Shown: positions 1 to 8,016 of the stretch, piece after piece
Layout of the letters: the number at the start of each line of letters is the position of its first letter
Position numbering within the stretch: position 1 is the first letter of the stretch
Program-made: the position numbers and the translations under genes
The notes under the pieces: model-generated
What the model was told of the DNA's origin: nothing
What the model saw: only the letters and a program-made list of their open reading frames with translations
Database searches by the model: none
NCBI GenBank assembly: GCA_036824505.1
Contig: DAITAA010000004.1
Coordinates: forward strand, 62,001-126,000
Direction of reading: 5' to 3'
DNA from: SCUD01 sp036824505
GTDB taxonomy: Bacteria; Pseudomonadota; Gammaproteobacteria; Steroidobacterales; Steroidobacteraceae
Length of the DNA stretch: 64,000 nt

Positions 1-699
1 CCGACGCAGGATGCAATCAACAAGCTGGTGGCTGCCCGGCTCGCCGCTGACGTCTGCGACGTGCCGGCGGTGATCGTTGGCCGGACCGATGCCGAATCGG
101 CGTCGCTGCTGACTTCGGATGTAGACGAGCGCGACCGCCCGTTCATCACGTCGAGGGAACGCACCAGCGAAGGCTTTTTCCCGGTCAAGGCCGGTCTGGA
201 CCAGGCAATCGCCCGCGGAATCGCCTATGCGCCATACGCGGACCTGCTCTGGTGTGAAACCGCGAAGCCGGATCTGCACGAGGCAAAGCTGTTCGCCGAG
301 GGTATCCATCGAAAATATCCCGGCAAGCTGCTCGCCTATAACTGCTCCCCATCCTTCAACTGGAAGCAGAGACTCGATGACGCAACCATCGCCCGGTTCC
401 AGCGCGAGTTGGGCGCGATGGGTTACAGGTTCCAGTTCATCACGCTGGCCGGCTTTCACGCGATCAATTTCACCATGTATGAACTCGCGCGCGGCTATCG
501 CGAATCACAGATGAGCGCCTATGTCGCCATGCAGGAGGCCGAATTCGCCGCCGAGAAGCACGGCTACACGGCGACCAAGCACCAGCGGGAGGTCGGCGCG
601 GGTTACTTCGATGACGTCACCCAGACGGTCACGCATGGAACTTCGTCCATCACGGCGATGAAGGGCTCGACCGAGGAAGCCCAGTTCAAGCGGCACTGA
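1..699 (+). CDS. aceA: isocitrate lyase, C-terminal part (5' end outside window)
   Basis: Splits isocitrate into glyoxylate and succinate, the first step of the glyoxylate shunt, which allows growth on acetate or fatty acids. The frame is open from base 1, so 232 C-terminal residues are seen. They contain the family block YNCSPSFNW (about residue 116), the following TLAGFH segment and the C-terminal HQREVGAGYFDDVTQTV and GTSSITAMKGSTEEAQF blocks typical of the bacterial enzyme. The catalytic KKCGH motif would lie upstream and is not visible. It differs from the window's other lyase of the superfamily (PrpB, 32.2 kb), which is shorter. Identification is firm; only completeness is unknown. Confidence 0.95.
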   Translation, partial: PTQDAINKLVAARLAADVCDVPAVIVGRTDAESASLLTSDVDERDRPFITSRERTSEGFFPVKAGLDQAIARGIAYAPYADLLWCETAKPDLHEAKLFAEGIHRKYPGKLLAYNCSPSFNWKQRLDDATIARFQRELGAMGYRFQFITLAGFHAINFTMYELARGYRESQMSAYVAMQEAEFAAEKHGYTATKHQREVGAGYFDDVTQTVTHGTSSITAMKGSTEEAQFKRH

Positions 700-711
700 G
701 CCGCCCTCGCG

Positions 712-1356
712 ATGGGCGAGGGCAATGCCGGTTTTGAGCCCGACTGCCGCCATTGCGGACGGTTAGCGGCGTTTCTCGACGAGATTCGCGAACGCCATCC
801 CGGCTACCATTGCCGCCCCGTCGCGCCATTCGGCAGCAATCCGCATCGGCTCCTGATCGTCGGTCTTGCGCCCGGATTGCACGGCGCGAATCGCACGGGC
901 CGGCCATTCACGGGCGATCACGCGGGCATCCTGCTGTACCGGACGCTACACGCCCATGGCTTCGCAAGCGCACCGGTGTCCCGATCCGCCGACGACCAGC
1001 TCACGCTCGTCGACTGCCGGATCACGAACGCCGTGAAATGCCTCCCGCCCGCGAATAAGCCACTGCCGGCAGAGGTGGCGAGCTGCAACCGGTTTCTGGC
1101 GACGGAGCTGCTCGCCGTGCCCGCGGGCGGGGTGATCGTCGCCCTTGGCGCCATCGCGCACGGCGCCGTGCTGCGAGCAGTGGGCCTGAAACTCTCGCAG
1201 TCCCGCTTCTCGCACGGCGCAGAACACGAACTCCCTCGGCAGCTGCTGCTGCTCGATTCCTATCACTGCAGCCGCTACAACACCCAGACCCGGCGCCTGA
1301 CCGCGCCCATGTTTGACCGGATCTTTGCCCGCGCGCGGCACTTGCTCGCAGCCTGA
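712..1356 (+). CDS. family 5 uracil-DNA glycosylase (UDGb type)
   Basis: Base-excision repair enzyme that removes uracil, and in this family often other deaminated bases, from DNA. The 214-residue protein carries the family 5 motif GLAPGLHGANRTGRPF (residues 51-66), without the polar catalytic residue of family 1, and motif 2 as SYHCSRYNTQTRRLT (His184). Four cysteines at 12, 15, 110 and 125 sit at the spacing expected for the [4Fe-4S] cluster of this superfamily. The gene starts 12 bases after aceA and precedes uvrC, another repair gene, by 21 bases. Assignment to family 5 rather than 4 rests on the GLAPG motif and is fairly sure; substrate range is not deducible. Confidence 0.9.
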   Translation: MGEGNAGFEPDCRHCGRLAAFLDEIRERHPGYHCRPVAPFGSNPHRLLIVGLAPGLHGANRTGRPFTGDHAGILLYRTLHAHGFASAPVSRSADDQLTLVDCRITNAVKCLPPANKPLPAEVASCNRFLATELLAVPAGGVIVALGAIAHGAVLRAVGLKLSQSRFSHGAEHELPRQLLLLDSYHCSRYNTQTRRLTAPMFDRIFARARHLLAA

Positions 1357-1377
1357 GAGTCGCGACAACATGCGCTG

Positions 1378-3198
1378 GTGAGTCACTTCGACGCCCAGGC
1401 TTTCGTCAGTACGCTGCCCGCGCGGCCGGGCGTCTACCGGATGCTCGGCGCGGACGGCGAAATCCTCTATGTCGGCAAGGCGCGCAGCCTGAAGTCACGC
1501 GTGGCGAGTTACTTCCGCCCCGATCAGCTGCAACCCAAGGTGCAGGCTCTCGCGCGGCTGATCGCCGGTGCGGAGGTCACCGTGACCAATTCGGATACCG
1601 AGGCGCTGCTGCTCGAGCACAATCTCATCAAGCGCCACCGGCCGCGCTTCAATGTCATCCTGCGCGATGACAAGAGCTTTCCGTACCTGCACATCTCGGC
1701 GCACGAATTCCCGCGCCTGTGCTTCTATCGCGGTTCACGCAAATTACCCGGACGGATGTTCGGGCCTTATCCGAGCGCCAGCGCCACGCACGAAACCCTG
1801 AACCAGCTACACAAGCTATTCCGGATTCGCAGCTGCAAGGACAGCTACTTCGCCAACCGCTCGCGACCCTGCCTTGAATATCAGATTGGCCGTTGTTCGG
1901 CTCCCTGCACCGGCTTGATCGGCAAGGAGGCCTATGCGCGCGACGTGCAATCGACGGTCGAGGTTCTCGAAGGCCGCGCCGCCGAGGTTACAAGGCGTAT
2001 CAGTCGCGAGATGGACCAGGCGGCGGTAGGGCTCGACTTCGAGCGTGCCGCGGTGCTCAGGGACCAGCTCGGCGCGCTGACCGACGTCCAGGCCCGGCAG
2101 ATCGTCAGCCGGGCACGGGGGGTGACCGACACCGACGTGATCGCGGTGGCGGAGGCGGGCGGCGAGTTCTGCATTTCGCTGATGTTCATTCGCGGCGGGC
2201 AACTGCTTGGAACATCGACCTATCACCCGCGCGCCCCAATCAGCGAGGCGCCCGAGGTGTTATCCGCATTCCTCGGACAGCATTACCTGGAACGGGACCC
2301 GCCTCCGCGGATCCTGTTATCGCACGCGATCGAGGACGGCGAGGCTATTGCCGCGTCACTTACCAGCCGGGCGGGTCGGCGCGTTCGCATCAGCCGGGCG
2401 AGCCGCGGGCTGCCGCGGCGCTGGGTCCAGCTTGCGATGCAGAACGCCGGAAACGAGCTGCGCATGCGCGGCGCGAGCCAGGCGAGCCTCGCCGAGCAAT
2501 TCACGGAACTGGGCGAGTTCCTCGGTCTTGATGCGCCACCACGGCGCATTGAGTGCTTCGACGTCAGTCATACACAGGGCGAAGCGACCATTGCCTCCTG
2601 CGTCGTGTTCGGCTTATCAGGCCCGCTGAAGGCGGAATATCGCCGTTACAATATCGAGGGCGTCGAGCGTGGCGACGACTATGGCGCGATGCGCCAGGTG
2701 CTGATGCGTCGCTACCGGCGGCGACAGCAGGAGCAGACCGAGCTGCCTGACCTGTTGCTGCTCGATGGTGGGGCCGCCCAACTCGCCGAAGCGACACGGG
2801 TGCTGGCGCAGCTGTCGCTTTCGATTCCTGCGGTAGCGGCCGTCGCGAAAGGTGCTGATAGGCGCGCCGGGCAGGAGCGCATCTTCTTGTTGGGCAGGAA
2901 ATCGCCCTCTATACTGCCGCCGGATTCGAAGGCGCTGCACTTGATCCAGCGCGTGCGGGATGAAGCGCACCGGTTCGCGATCAGCGGCCATCGTCGCAGT
3001 CGTGCGCGGTCGCGCCAGACTTCGATGCTGGAGGCGGTCGCGGGTCTCGGCCCGGCGCGACGCCGCGCGCTCTTGAACCAGTTCGGCGGCCTGCAGGGCG
3101 TGTTGCGCGCCGGAATCGAGGACCTCGCGCGCGCACCCGGCATCGGACCCGCGCTTGCGCAGGCGATCTTCGAGCATTTGCACCCTGGAGCCGGATGA
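1378..3198 (+). CDS. uvrC: excinuclease ABC subunit C
   Basis: Makes the two incisions of nucleotide excision repair after UvrA2B loading. The 606-residue protein has the full domain order: GIY-YIG nuclease at the N-terminus (PGVYRM and EILYVGKARSLKSRV, residues 18-45), a Cys-rich linker (CKDSYF, CLEYQIGRCSAPC), the UVR helix pair around residues 205-235, the RNase H-like 5'-incision domain (ECFDVSHTQGE, near 390), and C-terminal helix-hairpin-helix repeats (GIGPALAQAIFEHL). The start is GTG at 1378; an ATG at 1370 is out of frame. Its last four bases overlap the start of pgsA, an order conserved in gammaproteobacteria. Confidence 0.97.
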   Translation: MSHFDAQAFVSTLPARPGVYRMLGADGEILYVGKARSLKSRVASYFRPDQLQPKVQALARLIAGAEVTVTNSDTEALLLEHNLIKRHRPRFNVILRDDKSFPYLHISAHEFPRLCFYRGSRKLPGRMFGPYPSASATHETLNQLHKLFRIRSCKDSYFANRSRPCLEYQIGRCSAPCTGLIGKEAYARDVQSTVEVLEGRAAEVTRRISREMDQAAVGLDFERAAVLRDQLGALTDVQARQIVSRARGVTDTDVIAVAEAGGEFCISLMFIRGGQLLGTSTYHPRAPISEAPEVLSAFLGQHYLERDPPPRILLSHAIEDGEAIAASLTSRAGRRVRISRASRGLPRRWVQLAMQNAGNELRMRGASQASLAEQFTELGEFLGLDAPPRRIECFDVSHTQGEATIASCVVFGLSGPLKAEYRRYNIEGVERGDDYGAMRQVLMRRYRRRQQEQTELPDLLLLDGGAAQLAEATRVLAQLSLSIPAVAAVAKGADRRAGQERIFLLGRKSPSILPPDSKALHLIQRVRDEAHRFAISGHRRSRARSRQTSMLEAVAGLGPARRRALLNQFGGLQGVLRAGIEDLARAPGIGPALAQAIFEHLHPGAG

Positions 3199-3767
3199 CC
3201 CAGCCATACACGGTCCCGAATTTTCTGACGGCGCTCCGGATCGCGCTGATACCCGCCATCGTCGTGCTTTTCTACTTGCCCCAGCCCTGGGCCGATATCG
3301 CCTGCGGGCTGATGTTCGCGGTGGCCGGCATCACCGATTCCTTCGATGGTTACCTGGCGAGGAAACTCGGCCAGGTATCGCCGCTTGGTGCCTTCCTCGA
3401 TCCGGTCGCCGACAAGCTGATCGTCGCGACGGCGCTCGTGCTGATCGTCAGCAAGGACCCGGCGTGGTACGTGACGCTGACCGCGGCGGTGATCATCGGT
3501 CGCGAGATCGCGATCTCGGCGCTGCGGGAATGGATGTCGGAGATCGGCGCGCGGCACAAGATGAAGGTGTCGGGCATCGCCAAGTTCAAGACCATCGTGC
3601 AGATCACGGGGCTCTCGATGATGCTGTTCCGCCAGGACCTGTTTACGCTGCCGATGTACCGCATCGGGCTCGCATTGACGATACTCGCGGCGGTGCTGAC
3701 CTTGTGGTCGATGGTCGCCTATTTGCGTGCGGCATGGCCTGAACTTCGGGGTTTCAGCCACACTTGA
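3195..3767 (+). CDS. pgsA: CDP-diacylglycerol-glycerol-3-phosphate 3-phosphatidyltransferase
   Basis: Inner-membrane enzyme that makes phosphatidylglycerol phosphate, the committed step to phosphatidylglycerol and cardiolipin. The 190-residue protein carries the CDP-alcohol phosphotransferase signature DG-x2-AR-x8-G-x3-D-x3-D in full (D51, G52, A55, R56, G65, D69, D73) and several hydrophobic membrane segments. It starts with ATGA overlapping the uvrC stop, so the two are probably translationally coupled. Its stop codon overlaps the -35 box of the promoter for the following tRNA genes. Confidence 0.96.
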   Translation: MTQPYTVPNFLTALRIALIPAIVVLFYLPQPWADIACGLMFAVAGITDSFDGYLARKLGQVSPLGAFLDPVADKLIVATALVLIVSKDPAWYVTLTAAVIIGREIAISALREWMSEIGARHKMKVSGIAKFKTIVQITGLSMMLFRQDLFTLPMYRIGLALTILAAVLTLWSMVAYLRAAWPELRGFSHT

Positions 3768-3791
3768 CAGTCCGGACCCCGTTCCTACAAT
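3764..3791 (+). promoter_or_regulatory. sigma-70 promoter for tRNA-Gly/tRNA-Cys
   Basis: A perfect -35 TTGACA (3764-3769) and -10 TACAAT (3786-3791, five of six) are separated by 16 bases. Transcription would start near 3798, about 18 bases before mature tRNA-Gly. The -10 is followed directly by GGCGCC, a GC-rich discriminator of the kind seen at stringently controlled stable-RNA promoters. The -35 box overlaps the pgsA stop codon. Confidence 0.75.
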
Positions 3792-3815
3792 GGCGCCTCC
3801 TGAGTGGCGCCGACC

Positions 3816-3891
3816 GCGGGAATAGCTCAGTTGGTAGAGCGCAACCTTGCCAAGGTTGAGGTCGCGAGTTCGAGCCTCGTTTCCCGCTCCA
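3816..3891 (+). tRNA. tRNA-Gly (anticodon GCC)
   Basis: The 76-nt cloverleaf has acceptor arms GCGGGAA (3816-3822) and TTCCCGC (3881-3887), discriminator T, and an encoded CCA (3889-3891). The anticodon stem CAACC/GGTTG closes loop TTGCCAA with anticodon GCC at 3849-3851. The T-loop GTTCGAGCC is present. Together with the next tRNA it matches the glyW-cysT order known downstream of pgsA in Escherichia coli. Confidence 0.97.
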
Positions 3892-3900
3892 GATTTCACT

Positions 3901-3929
3901 GAAACCCCGCGACGCCGTCCCGGGGTTTC
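3901..3929 (+). repeat. inverted repeat between the two tRNA genes
   Basis: GAAACCCCG (3901-3909) pairs perfectly with CGGGGTTTC (3921-3929), a 9-bp stem with an 11-base loop. It lies in the spacer between tRNA-Gly and tRNA-Cys. There is no proper U-run after it (GTGTTTAA follows), so it may be a processing hairpin or a weak, partial terminator. Function is inferred only. Confidence 0.5.
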
Positions 3930-3946
3930 GTGTTTAATGCCGCCGG

Positions 3947-4020
3947 GGCTAGGTGGCAGAGTGGTCATGCAGCGGCCTGCAAAGCCGTCTACGCCGGTTC
4001 GATTCCGACCCTAGCCTCCA
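3947..4020 (+). tRNA. tRNA-Cys (anticodon GCA)
   Basis: The 74-nt cloverleaf has acceptor GGCTAGG (3947-3953) pairing with CCTAGCC (4010-4016), discriminator T, and encoded CCA (4018-4020). The anticodon loop CTGCAAA holds GCA at 3979-3981. The T-arm reads GGTTCGATTCC. It is probably co-transcribed with tRNA-Gly from the promoter at 3764. Confidence 0.96.
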
Positions 4021-4082
4021 TACCCATATCGCCTGCGCCCGGCCGAGCGGCTGTCGGGATATGCGGGTATCATCGTCCGGCG

Positions 4083-4865
4083 ATGAATTCGAACGAGAAA
4101 ATGGTCTCAGCGATCATTCCGGCGCACAACGAAGGCAAGACGATCTGCGGCGTCATCCAGCCGCTGCTTGGCCATCACCTGATTGACGAGATCATCGTGG
4201 TTGACGACGGCTCGACGGACGATACCGCGAAGCGCGCCCGCTCCATGGGCGTTACGGTCATTTCCCTGCGGGAGGTGCGCGGCAAGGCTGCGGCGATGTC
4301 ACGCGGCGTGCGCGCCGCACACAACGAGATTGTTTTCTTCTGCGACGCGGACGTCATCGGGCTGACGCCGGAAATCGTGACCCGCATCGTCACGGGCGTA
4401 ACTTCCGGCGAATACGGCATGTATGTGGGCATCCGCGGTCGAAAGACGTATTGGGCAAACCGCTTGTTGCACTTCACGCCGATCCTGGGCGGCGAGCGCG
4501 TGCTGACCAGGGCACTGTGGAATCAGGTGCCGCGCACCTATAAGAAGAACTTCCAGATCGAAATCGCGCTCAATTTCTTCGCGAAGCATCACGGCCGGAA
4601 GATGGGTTTCACCGTCGTACGCGGTCTGAGCCAGGTCATCAAGGAAAAGAAGCGTGGGTTCTGGCTCGGCCTGTGGCAGAGACTGCGGATGATCGGCGAT
4701 ATCGTGGTGATCGGCTGGCGCATCTATGTCGTGCTGCACCTGAGGTTGCTGATCGGGCGGCTGTCGCCGCAGCGTAATGCGGTGGAGTCGGTTGCGACAG
4801 TGCGTGTGTCGATGGATCCGGGTAAGACGCCCCAGGCGGAAGACGGCAGTGCTTTAGGCACTTAG
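4083..4865 (+). CDS. family 2 glycosyltransferase
   Basis: Probable inverting sugar transferase acting on a lipid or polysaccharide acceptor at the inner membrane. The 260-residue protein begins with a GT-A fold: SAIIPAHNEGKTI (residues 9-21), VVDDGSTDDT (39-48), and a DAD metal-binding motif within FFCDADVIGL (88-90). A hydrophobic, membrane-associating stretch follows near residues 205-235. The frame is open upstream to 3930, but that extension would cross tRNA-Cys, so the ATG at 4083 is the sensible start. It lies between tRNA-Cys and a convergent oxidoreductase pair. The sugar and acceptor cannot be told. Confidence 0.85.
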   Translation: MNSNEKMVSAIIPAHNEGKTICGVIQPLLGHHLIDEIIVVDDGSTDDTAKRARSMGVTVISLREVRGKAAAMSRGVRAAHNEIVFFCDADVIGLTPEIVTRIVTGVTSGEYGMYVGIRGRKTYWANRLLHFTPILGGERVLTRALWNQVPRTYKKNFQIEIALNFFAKHHGRKMGFTVVRGLSQVIKEKKRGFWLGLWQRLRMIGDIVVIGWRIYVVLHLRLLIGRLSPQRNAVESVATVRVSMDPGKTPQAEDGSALGT

Positions 4866-4896
4866 CCCGGCTCCCTTCGGCCCCGTCATTGACTCA

Positions 4897-6537
4897 TCAG
4901 CTCGCGGCAGCCTTGCGTAGGCCGCGGTCGCGCCGCAGGTCGCCGAGAATTCGATGCGCAGCGTTGTAGCCCGGCGCGCCCGTCACGCCGCCGCCGGGAT
5001 GGGTGCCGGCGCCGCAGAGGTACAGGGCGCGTATCGGCGTCGCATAGCGCGCATATTCCGGAACCGGGCGCATGAAGAAGAGCTGATCTGGCCGCAGGTC
5101 GCCATGAAAGATATTGCCTTCTGTGATTCCAAAGACCGACTCCAGATCAGGAGGCGTATACAGGCGGCTCGCAACCACGGATCGATTGACCGCCGGCACG
5201 TGGTCGCCGATCTGGCCCAGGATCTGGCGCTGCAGCCGGTCGCGCTCCGTGCGCCAGCTGGAATCAGATAACCGGTAGGGCAGGTACTGAACGAAGCAGG
5301 TCATCACGTGACGGCCGGGAGTCGCCAGCGAAGGGTCGACGAGAGAGGGCACCAGGCAGTCGATCCAAAGCTGCTCCGGTATCTTTCCCTGCCGCGCCTG
5401 TTCGTAACATCTTTGTGCGCCCTCGAGCCAGGGAACGATCGTGAATTGGGCCCTCTGCAACTGGCTGGCACCCGCATCGATGCCGTTGAGCTGCGGCTCC
5501 TCGGCGAGCACCAGATTCAGTTTCGCGCAGGGACCGTCCATCTTGATCCCACGAACAGCCGCGAGGAATTCCGGATCGAGTTCCCCATCCGGCACCAGCC
5601 CGAGAAACGTGCGCCTGGGATCGGCGTTCGAGACGATGACGCTGGCCGCGATTTCCGTGCCGTCTTCGAGCAGCACGGTCTCCGCGCGTCCACCGCGCAC
5701 CAGAATTTGTTTCACTTCCGCCTTGGTACGTAGTGCTACGCCCCGGGCAGCGCATGCCTTCGCCATCGCCTGGGTGATGGCGCCCATGCCGCCGATGACG
5801 TGGCCGACGAATCCCTGTCTTGACTCCGCCCCGCCACCCAGCAAGTGGAACAACAAGCCAAAGAGCGTCCCCGGATCATAAGGTCCGCCGTGTTTTCCGT
5901 AGAGGCTGTTGGACAGGACGAGCGACTTGAGGTGGGGCGATTCCAGATTGCGATCAAGAAATTCCCCCAGACTCCCGGTGGAAAAGGCGACAAGATCCGC
6001 AATCTCGCGCCCGCGCAGGCGCCGGAACTTGAACCCGAAGCGCAACAGCTCAAACAGACCAGCGATACCATCTCGCTGCAGATCTGGTGGGGCCTGCATG
6101 AATAGTGGCTCGAGATGGCGGGCAAGACCGGCGAGCCGCTGATCGAACGACAGGAACTTTTCGCAGTCCGACGGAGCGACCCGATGAAGGTATTTGCGCA
6201 TCCGTTCGCGATCGCTCCACCAGGTCAGGACTTCGGCGTCCGGCGTCACTGCCTGAACCGTCGGCTCTGCCGCGATCATGCGCAGGCCGTGACGCTCGAG
6301 TTCGAGATCCCGGATGATCTCCGGGCGCAGCATGCTCGCCATGTAAGAGGCAGTTGACACCCGGCAACCGGGAGCTGCTGCGGGGTCGATCTCCTCGGTG
6401 ACGCAACAGCCACCGAGAATTTCCCGCCGCTCGAGCACGAGCGTACTGAGTCCGGCGCGCGCCAGGTAAAACGCGGCCGTCAGCCCATTGTGTCCGCCGC
6501 CAATGACGACGACGTCGTAGCGTTCTGCGGTCGTCAT
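4897..6537 (-). CDS. phytoene dehydrogenase-like FAD oxidoreductase (PYROXD2-like)
   Basis: A 546-residue flavoprotein of the phytoene desaturase/amine oxidase superfamily. The N-terminal dinucleotide fold reads VVVIGGGHNGLTAAFYLARA (residues 9-28) with the downstream ERRE acidic pair that binds the FAD ribose. The C-terminal FAD block reads LYLCGAGTHPGGGVTGAPG. The overall pattern resembles the animal and bacterial PYROXD2-type proteins more than carotenoid desaturases, and no carotenoid genes lie nearby. It is co-transcribed with the upstream amino-acid-oxidase-like gene (ATGA overlap at 6534-6537), so both probably act in one oxidative step or pathway. The substrate is unknown. Confidence 0.85.
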   Translation of the reverse strand: MTTAERYDVVVIGGGHNGLTAAFYLARAGLSTLVLERREILGGCCVTEEIDPAAAPGCRVSTASYMASMLRPEIIRDLELERHGLRMIAAEPTVQAVTPDAEVLTWWSDRERMRKYLHRVAPSDCEKFLSFDQRLAGLARHLEPLFMQAPPDLQRDGIAGLFELLRFGFKFRRLRGREIADLVAFSTGSLGEFLDRNLESPHLKSLVLSNSLYGKHGGPYDPGTLFGLLFHLLGGGAESRQGFVGHVIGGMGAITQAMAKACAARGVALRTKAEVKQILVRGGRAETVLLEDGTEIAASVIVSNADPRRTFLGLVPDGELDPEFLAAVRGIKMDGPCAKLNLVLAEEPQLNGIDAGASQLQRAQFTIVPWLEGAQRCYEQARQGKIPEQLWIDCLVPSLVDPSLATPGRHVMTCFVQYLPYRLSDSSWRTERDRLQRQILGQIGDHVPAVNRSVVASRLYTPPDLESVFGITEGNIFHGDLRPDQLFFMRPVPEYARYATPIRALYLCGAGTHPGGGVTGAPGYNAAHRILGDLRRDRGLRKAAAS

Positions 6538-7898
6538 AGAGCGGGACCCGGGCGAATGGGCGAGCCGTCAAAGAAGCGGCCCAGGCGAAATGCAGCAAGC
6601 TCGGCCGGATCCGCCTCGCCCCGCACCATATCGGCGATGAGCTTGCCGGCACCAGGGCCGATACCGAAGCCGTGACCGCTGAAACCAGTCGCGATGAAGA
6701 ATCCCTCGAGTGCCTCGACGGTCGAGATGATCGGCAGCACATCGGGCGAGGTCTCGATCATCCCGCCCCAGGCTTCAACGAATGGCGCGTCGGCAATCTG
6801 CGGAAACCATGTTCGCAGCGCCTCACGCATCTGCCCGAGCACCCGTGGCTCCGGCGCCGGGTTCAGCATTCTCTCGCTCTCGAACGGGGAGGGCGCATCG
6901 AGATCCCAGTGCCGCGGCTCGATCATCGCCCGGAGGAAATCGCGGCCAATGGCCAGGCGCAGCGATTTGTACCCCTGCCGGAGCGCCGGAAAAAACTTCG
7001 TGGCGAAACGAAATGTGGCAGGCGTCAGCGCATGCAGGTGCGAACCGCCATGCGCGACCGTGTAGCCACCATCGGCACGACGCCGGATCGCAACCGCAGG
7101 TGACCAGGCCTGGCCTTCGAGCAACGGCACGGCGGGAGCAGTGCGTGCCACGGATCCCAATACGGTCAACTGCGGCACGGCAATGCCCAGCGAGCGGCAA
7201 AACATGCTGGTCCACGCGCCACCGGCACAGATCACCGCCTGCGCGGATACGGAACCCTGCTCGGTGATGACGCCACTTATGCGCCCTGCGGCCCGCTCGA
7301 TGCCGCGCACGGCGCAATGGCTGATGACCTGCGCACCGTATCGAAGGGCGCCGCGCGCAATTGCAGGGGCGGCCCGGTTTGGCTCCGCGCGCGCATCGCT
7401 CGCGGTGTAAAGGGCGCCTGCCCATTCTTTGGCCTCGGATTTCAGGACCGCATGAAGCTCAGGAGCCGATAGCAAGCGCGTATCCAGGCCATGTGCACGG
7501 GCGACCATGAGCCACTCGCCGAGTTCGGCGAGCTGCAGCGGATTCTCGGCGAGGTAAAGGCATCCGCCCTGCCTGAATCCGGTGTCTTCGCCGAGATCTG
7601 CCAACAGTCCCTGCCAGATGCGCAGGCTCTTGATCATCAGTGGCAGTTCGATGGGCGAGCGGCCCTGCTGGCGAACCCAGCCCCAGTTGCGGCCGGATTG
7701 CTCTCCGGCGATGCGGCCTTTTTCGAACAGCGCAACCGATATGCCGTGTCGGGCGAGAAAGTATGCTGTCGAGCAGCCGATGATGCCGCCGCCGATGATG
7801 ACGACATCCGCGGAACGCGGGATCGGATTCCCCGCGGCGCTCCATGCCCATTCATCGGTGGCAGACTCCGGGACTTGCTGCTCGCCTGTCATACGCAA
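6534..7898 (-). CDS. FAD-dependent D-amino-acid oxidase-family oxidoreductase
   Basis: A 454-residue flavoenzyme of the DAO (glycine/D-amino acid oxidase, sarcosine oxidase) family. After a 30-residue N-terminal extension comes the FAD fold VVIIGGGIIGCSTAYFLAR (about residues 33-51) with a downstream acidic residue in LFEKGRIAGE. The segment QSGRNWGWVRQQGR and the C-terminal FIATGFSGHGFGIGPGAG block are typical of the family. Enzymes of this type oxidise secondary or primary amines of amino acids. It shares four bases with the next flavoprotein gene. A tRNA-Leu promoter lies just upstream on the other strand. The substrate cannot be deduced. Confidence 0.88.
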   Translation of the reverse strand: MRMTGEQQVPESATDEWAWSAAGNPIPRSADVVIIGGGIIGCSTAYFLARHGISVALFEKGRIAGEQSGRNWGWVRQQGRSPIELPLMIKSLRIWQGLLADLGEDTGFRQGGCLYLAENPLQLAELGEWLMVARAHGLDTRLLSAPELHAVLKSEAKEWAGALYTASDARAEPNRAAPAIARGALRYGAQVISHCAVRGIERAAGRISGVITEQGSVSAQAVICAGGAWTSMFCRSLGIAVPQLTVLGSVARTAPAVPLLEGQAWSPAVAIRRRADGGYTVAHGGSHLHALTPATFRFATKFFPALRQGYKSLRLAIGRDFLRAMIEPRHWDLDAPSPFESERMLNPAPEPRVLGQMREALRTWFPQIADAPFVEAWGGMIETSPDVLPIISTVEALEGFFIATGFSGHGFGIGPGAGKLIADMVRGEADPAELAAFRLGRFFDGSPIRPGPAL

Positions 7899-7905
7899 GC
7901 TAGCC

Positions 7906-7911
7906 TACTAT
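7906..7911 (+). promoter_or_regulatory. probable -10 element for tRNA-Leu
   Basis: TACTAT (7906-7911) lies 18 bases before the mature tRNA-Leu and just outside the start codon of the divergent oxidoreductase. No good -35 hexamer is seen at 16-18 bases. The assignment is tentative, but the tRNA needs a promoter of its own here because the genes to its left run away from it. Confidence 0.35.
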
Positions 7912-7929
7912 GACTGGATGCCGCACGGC

Positions 7930-8016
7930 GCCCCGGTGGCGGAATGGGTAGACGCTACGGACTTAAAATCCGTTGGCCGCGAGGCCATGCAGGTTCGACT
8001 CCTGCCCGGGGCACCA
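7930..8016 (+). tRNA. tRNA-Leu (anticodon UAA)
   Basis: An 87-nt class II tRNA. Acceptor GCCCCGG (7930-7936) pairs with CCGGGGC (8006-8012), followed by A and an encoded CCA (8014-8016). The anticodon stem ACGGA/TCCGT closes loop CTTAAAA with anticodon TAA at 7964-7966. A long variable arm (TGGCCGCGAGGCCA) follows, as expected for leucine. It matches leuZ, the third tRNA after pgsA in E. coli. Confidence 0.96.

Noticed and set aside
2712..3968. Long antisense open frame (418 codons) across uvrC and pgsA
   Set aside because: It lies opposite two firmly identified genes, has no start signal and no recognisable domain; such shadows are common at high GC.
3930..4082. N-terminal extension of the glycosyltransferase
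   Set aside because: It would be translated from within tRNA-Cys; the family N-terminus fits ATG 4083.
4002..8016. Integration (att) repeat linking tRNA-Cys and tRNA-Leu, marking the inserted genes as a mobile island
   Set aside because: The 3' ends of the two tRNAs do not match, and there is no integrase gene or direct repeat at the borders.
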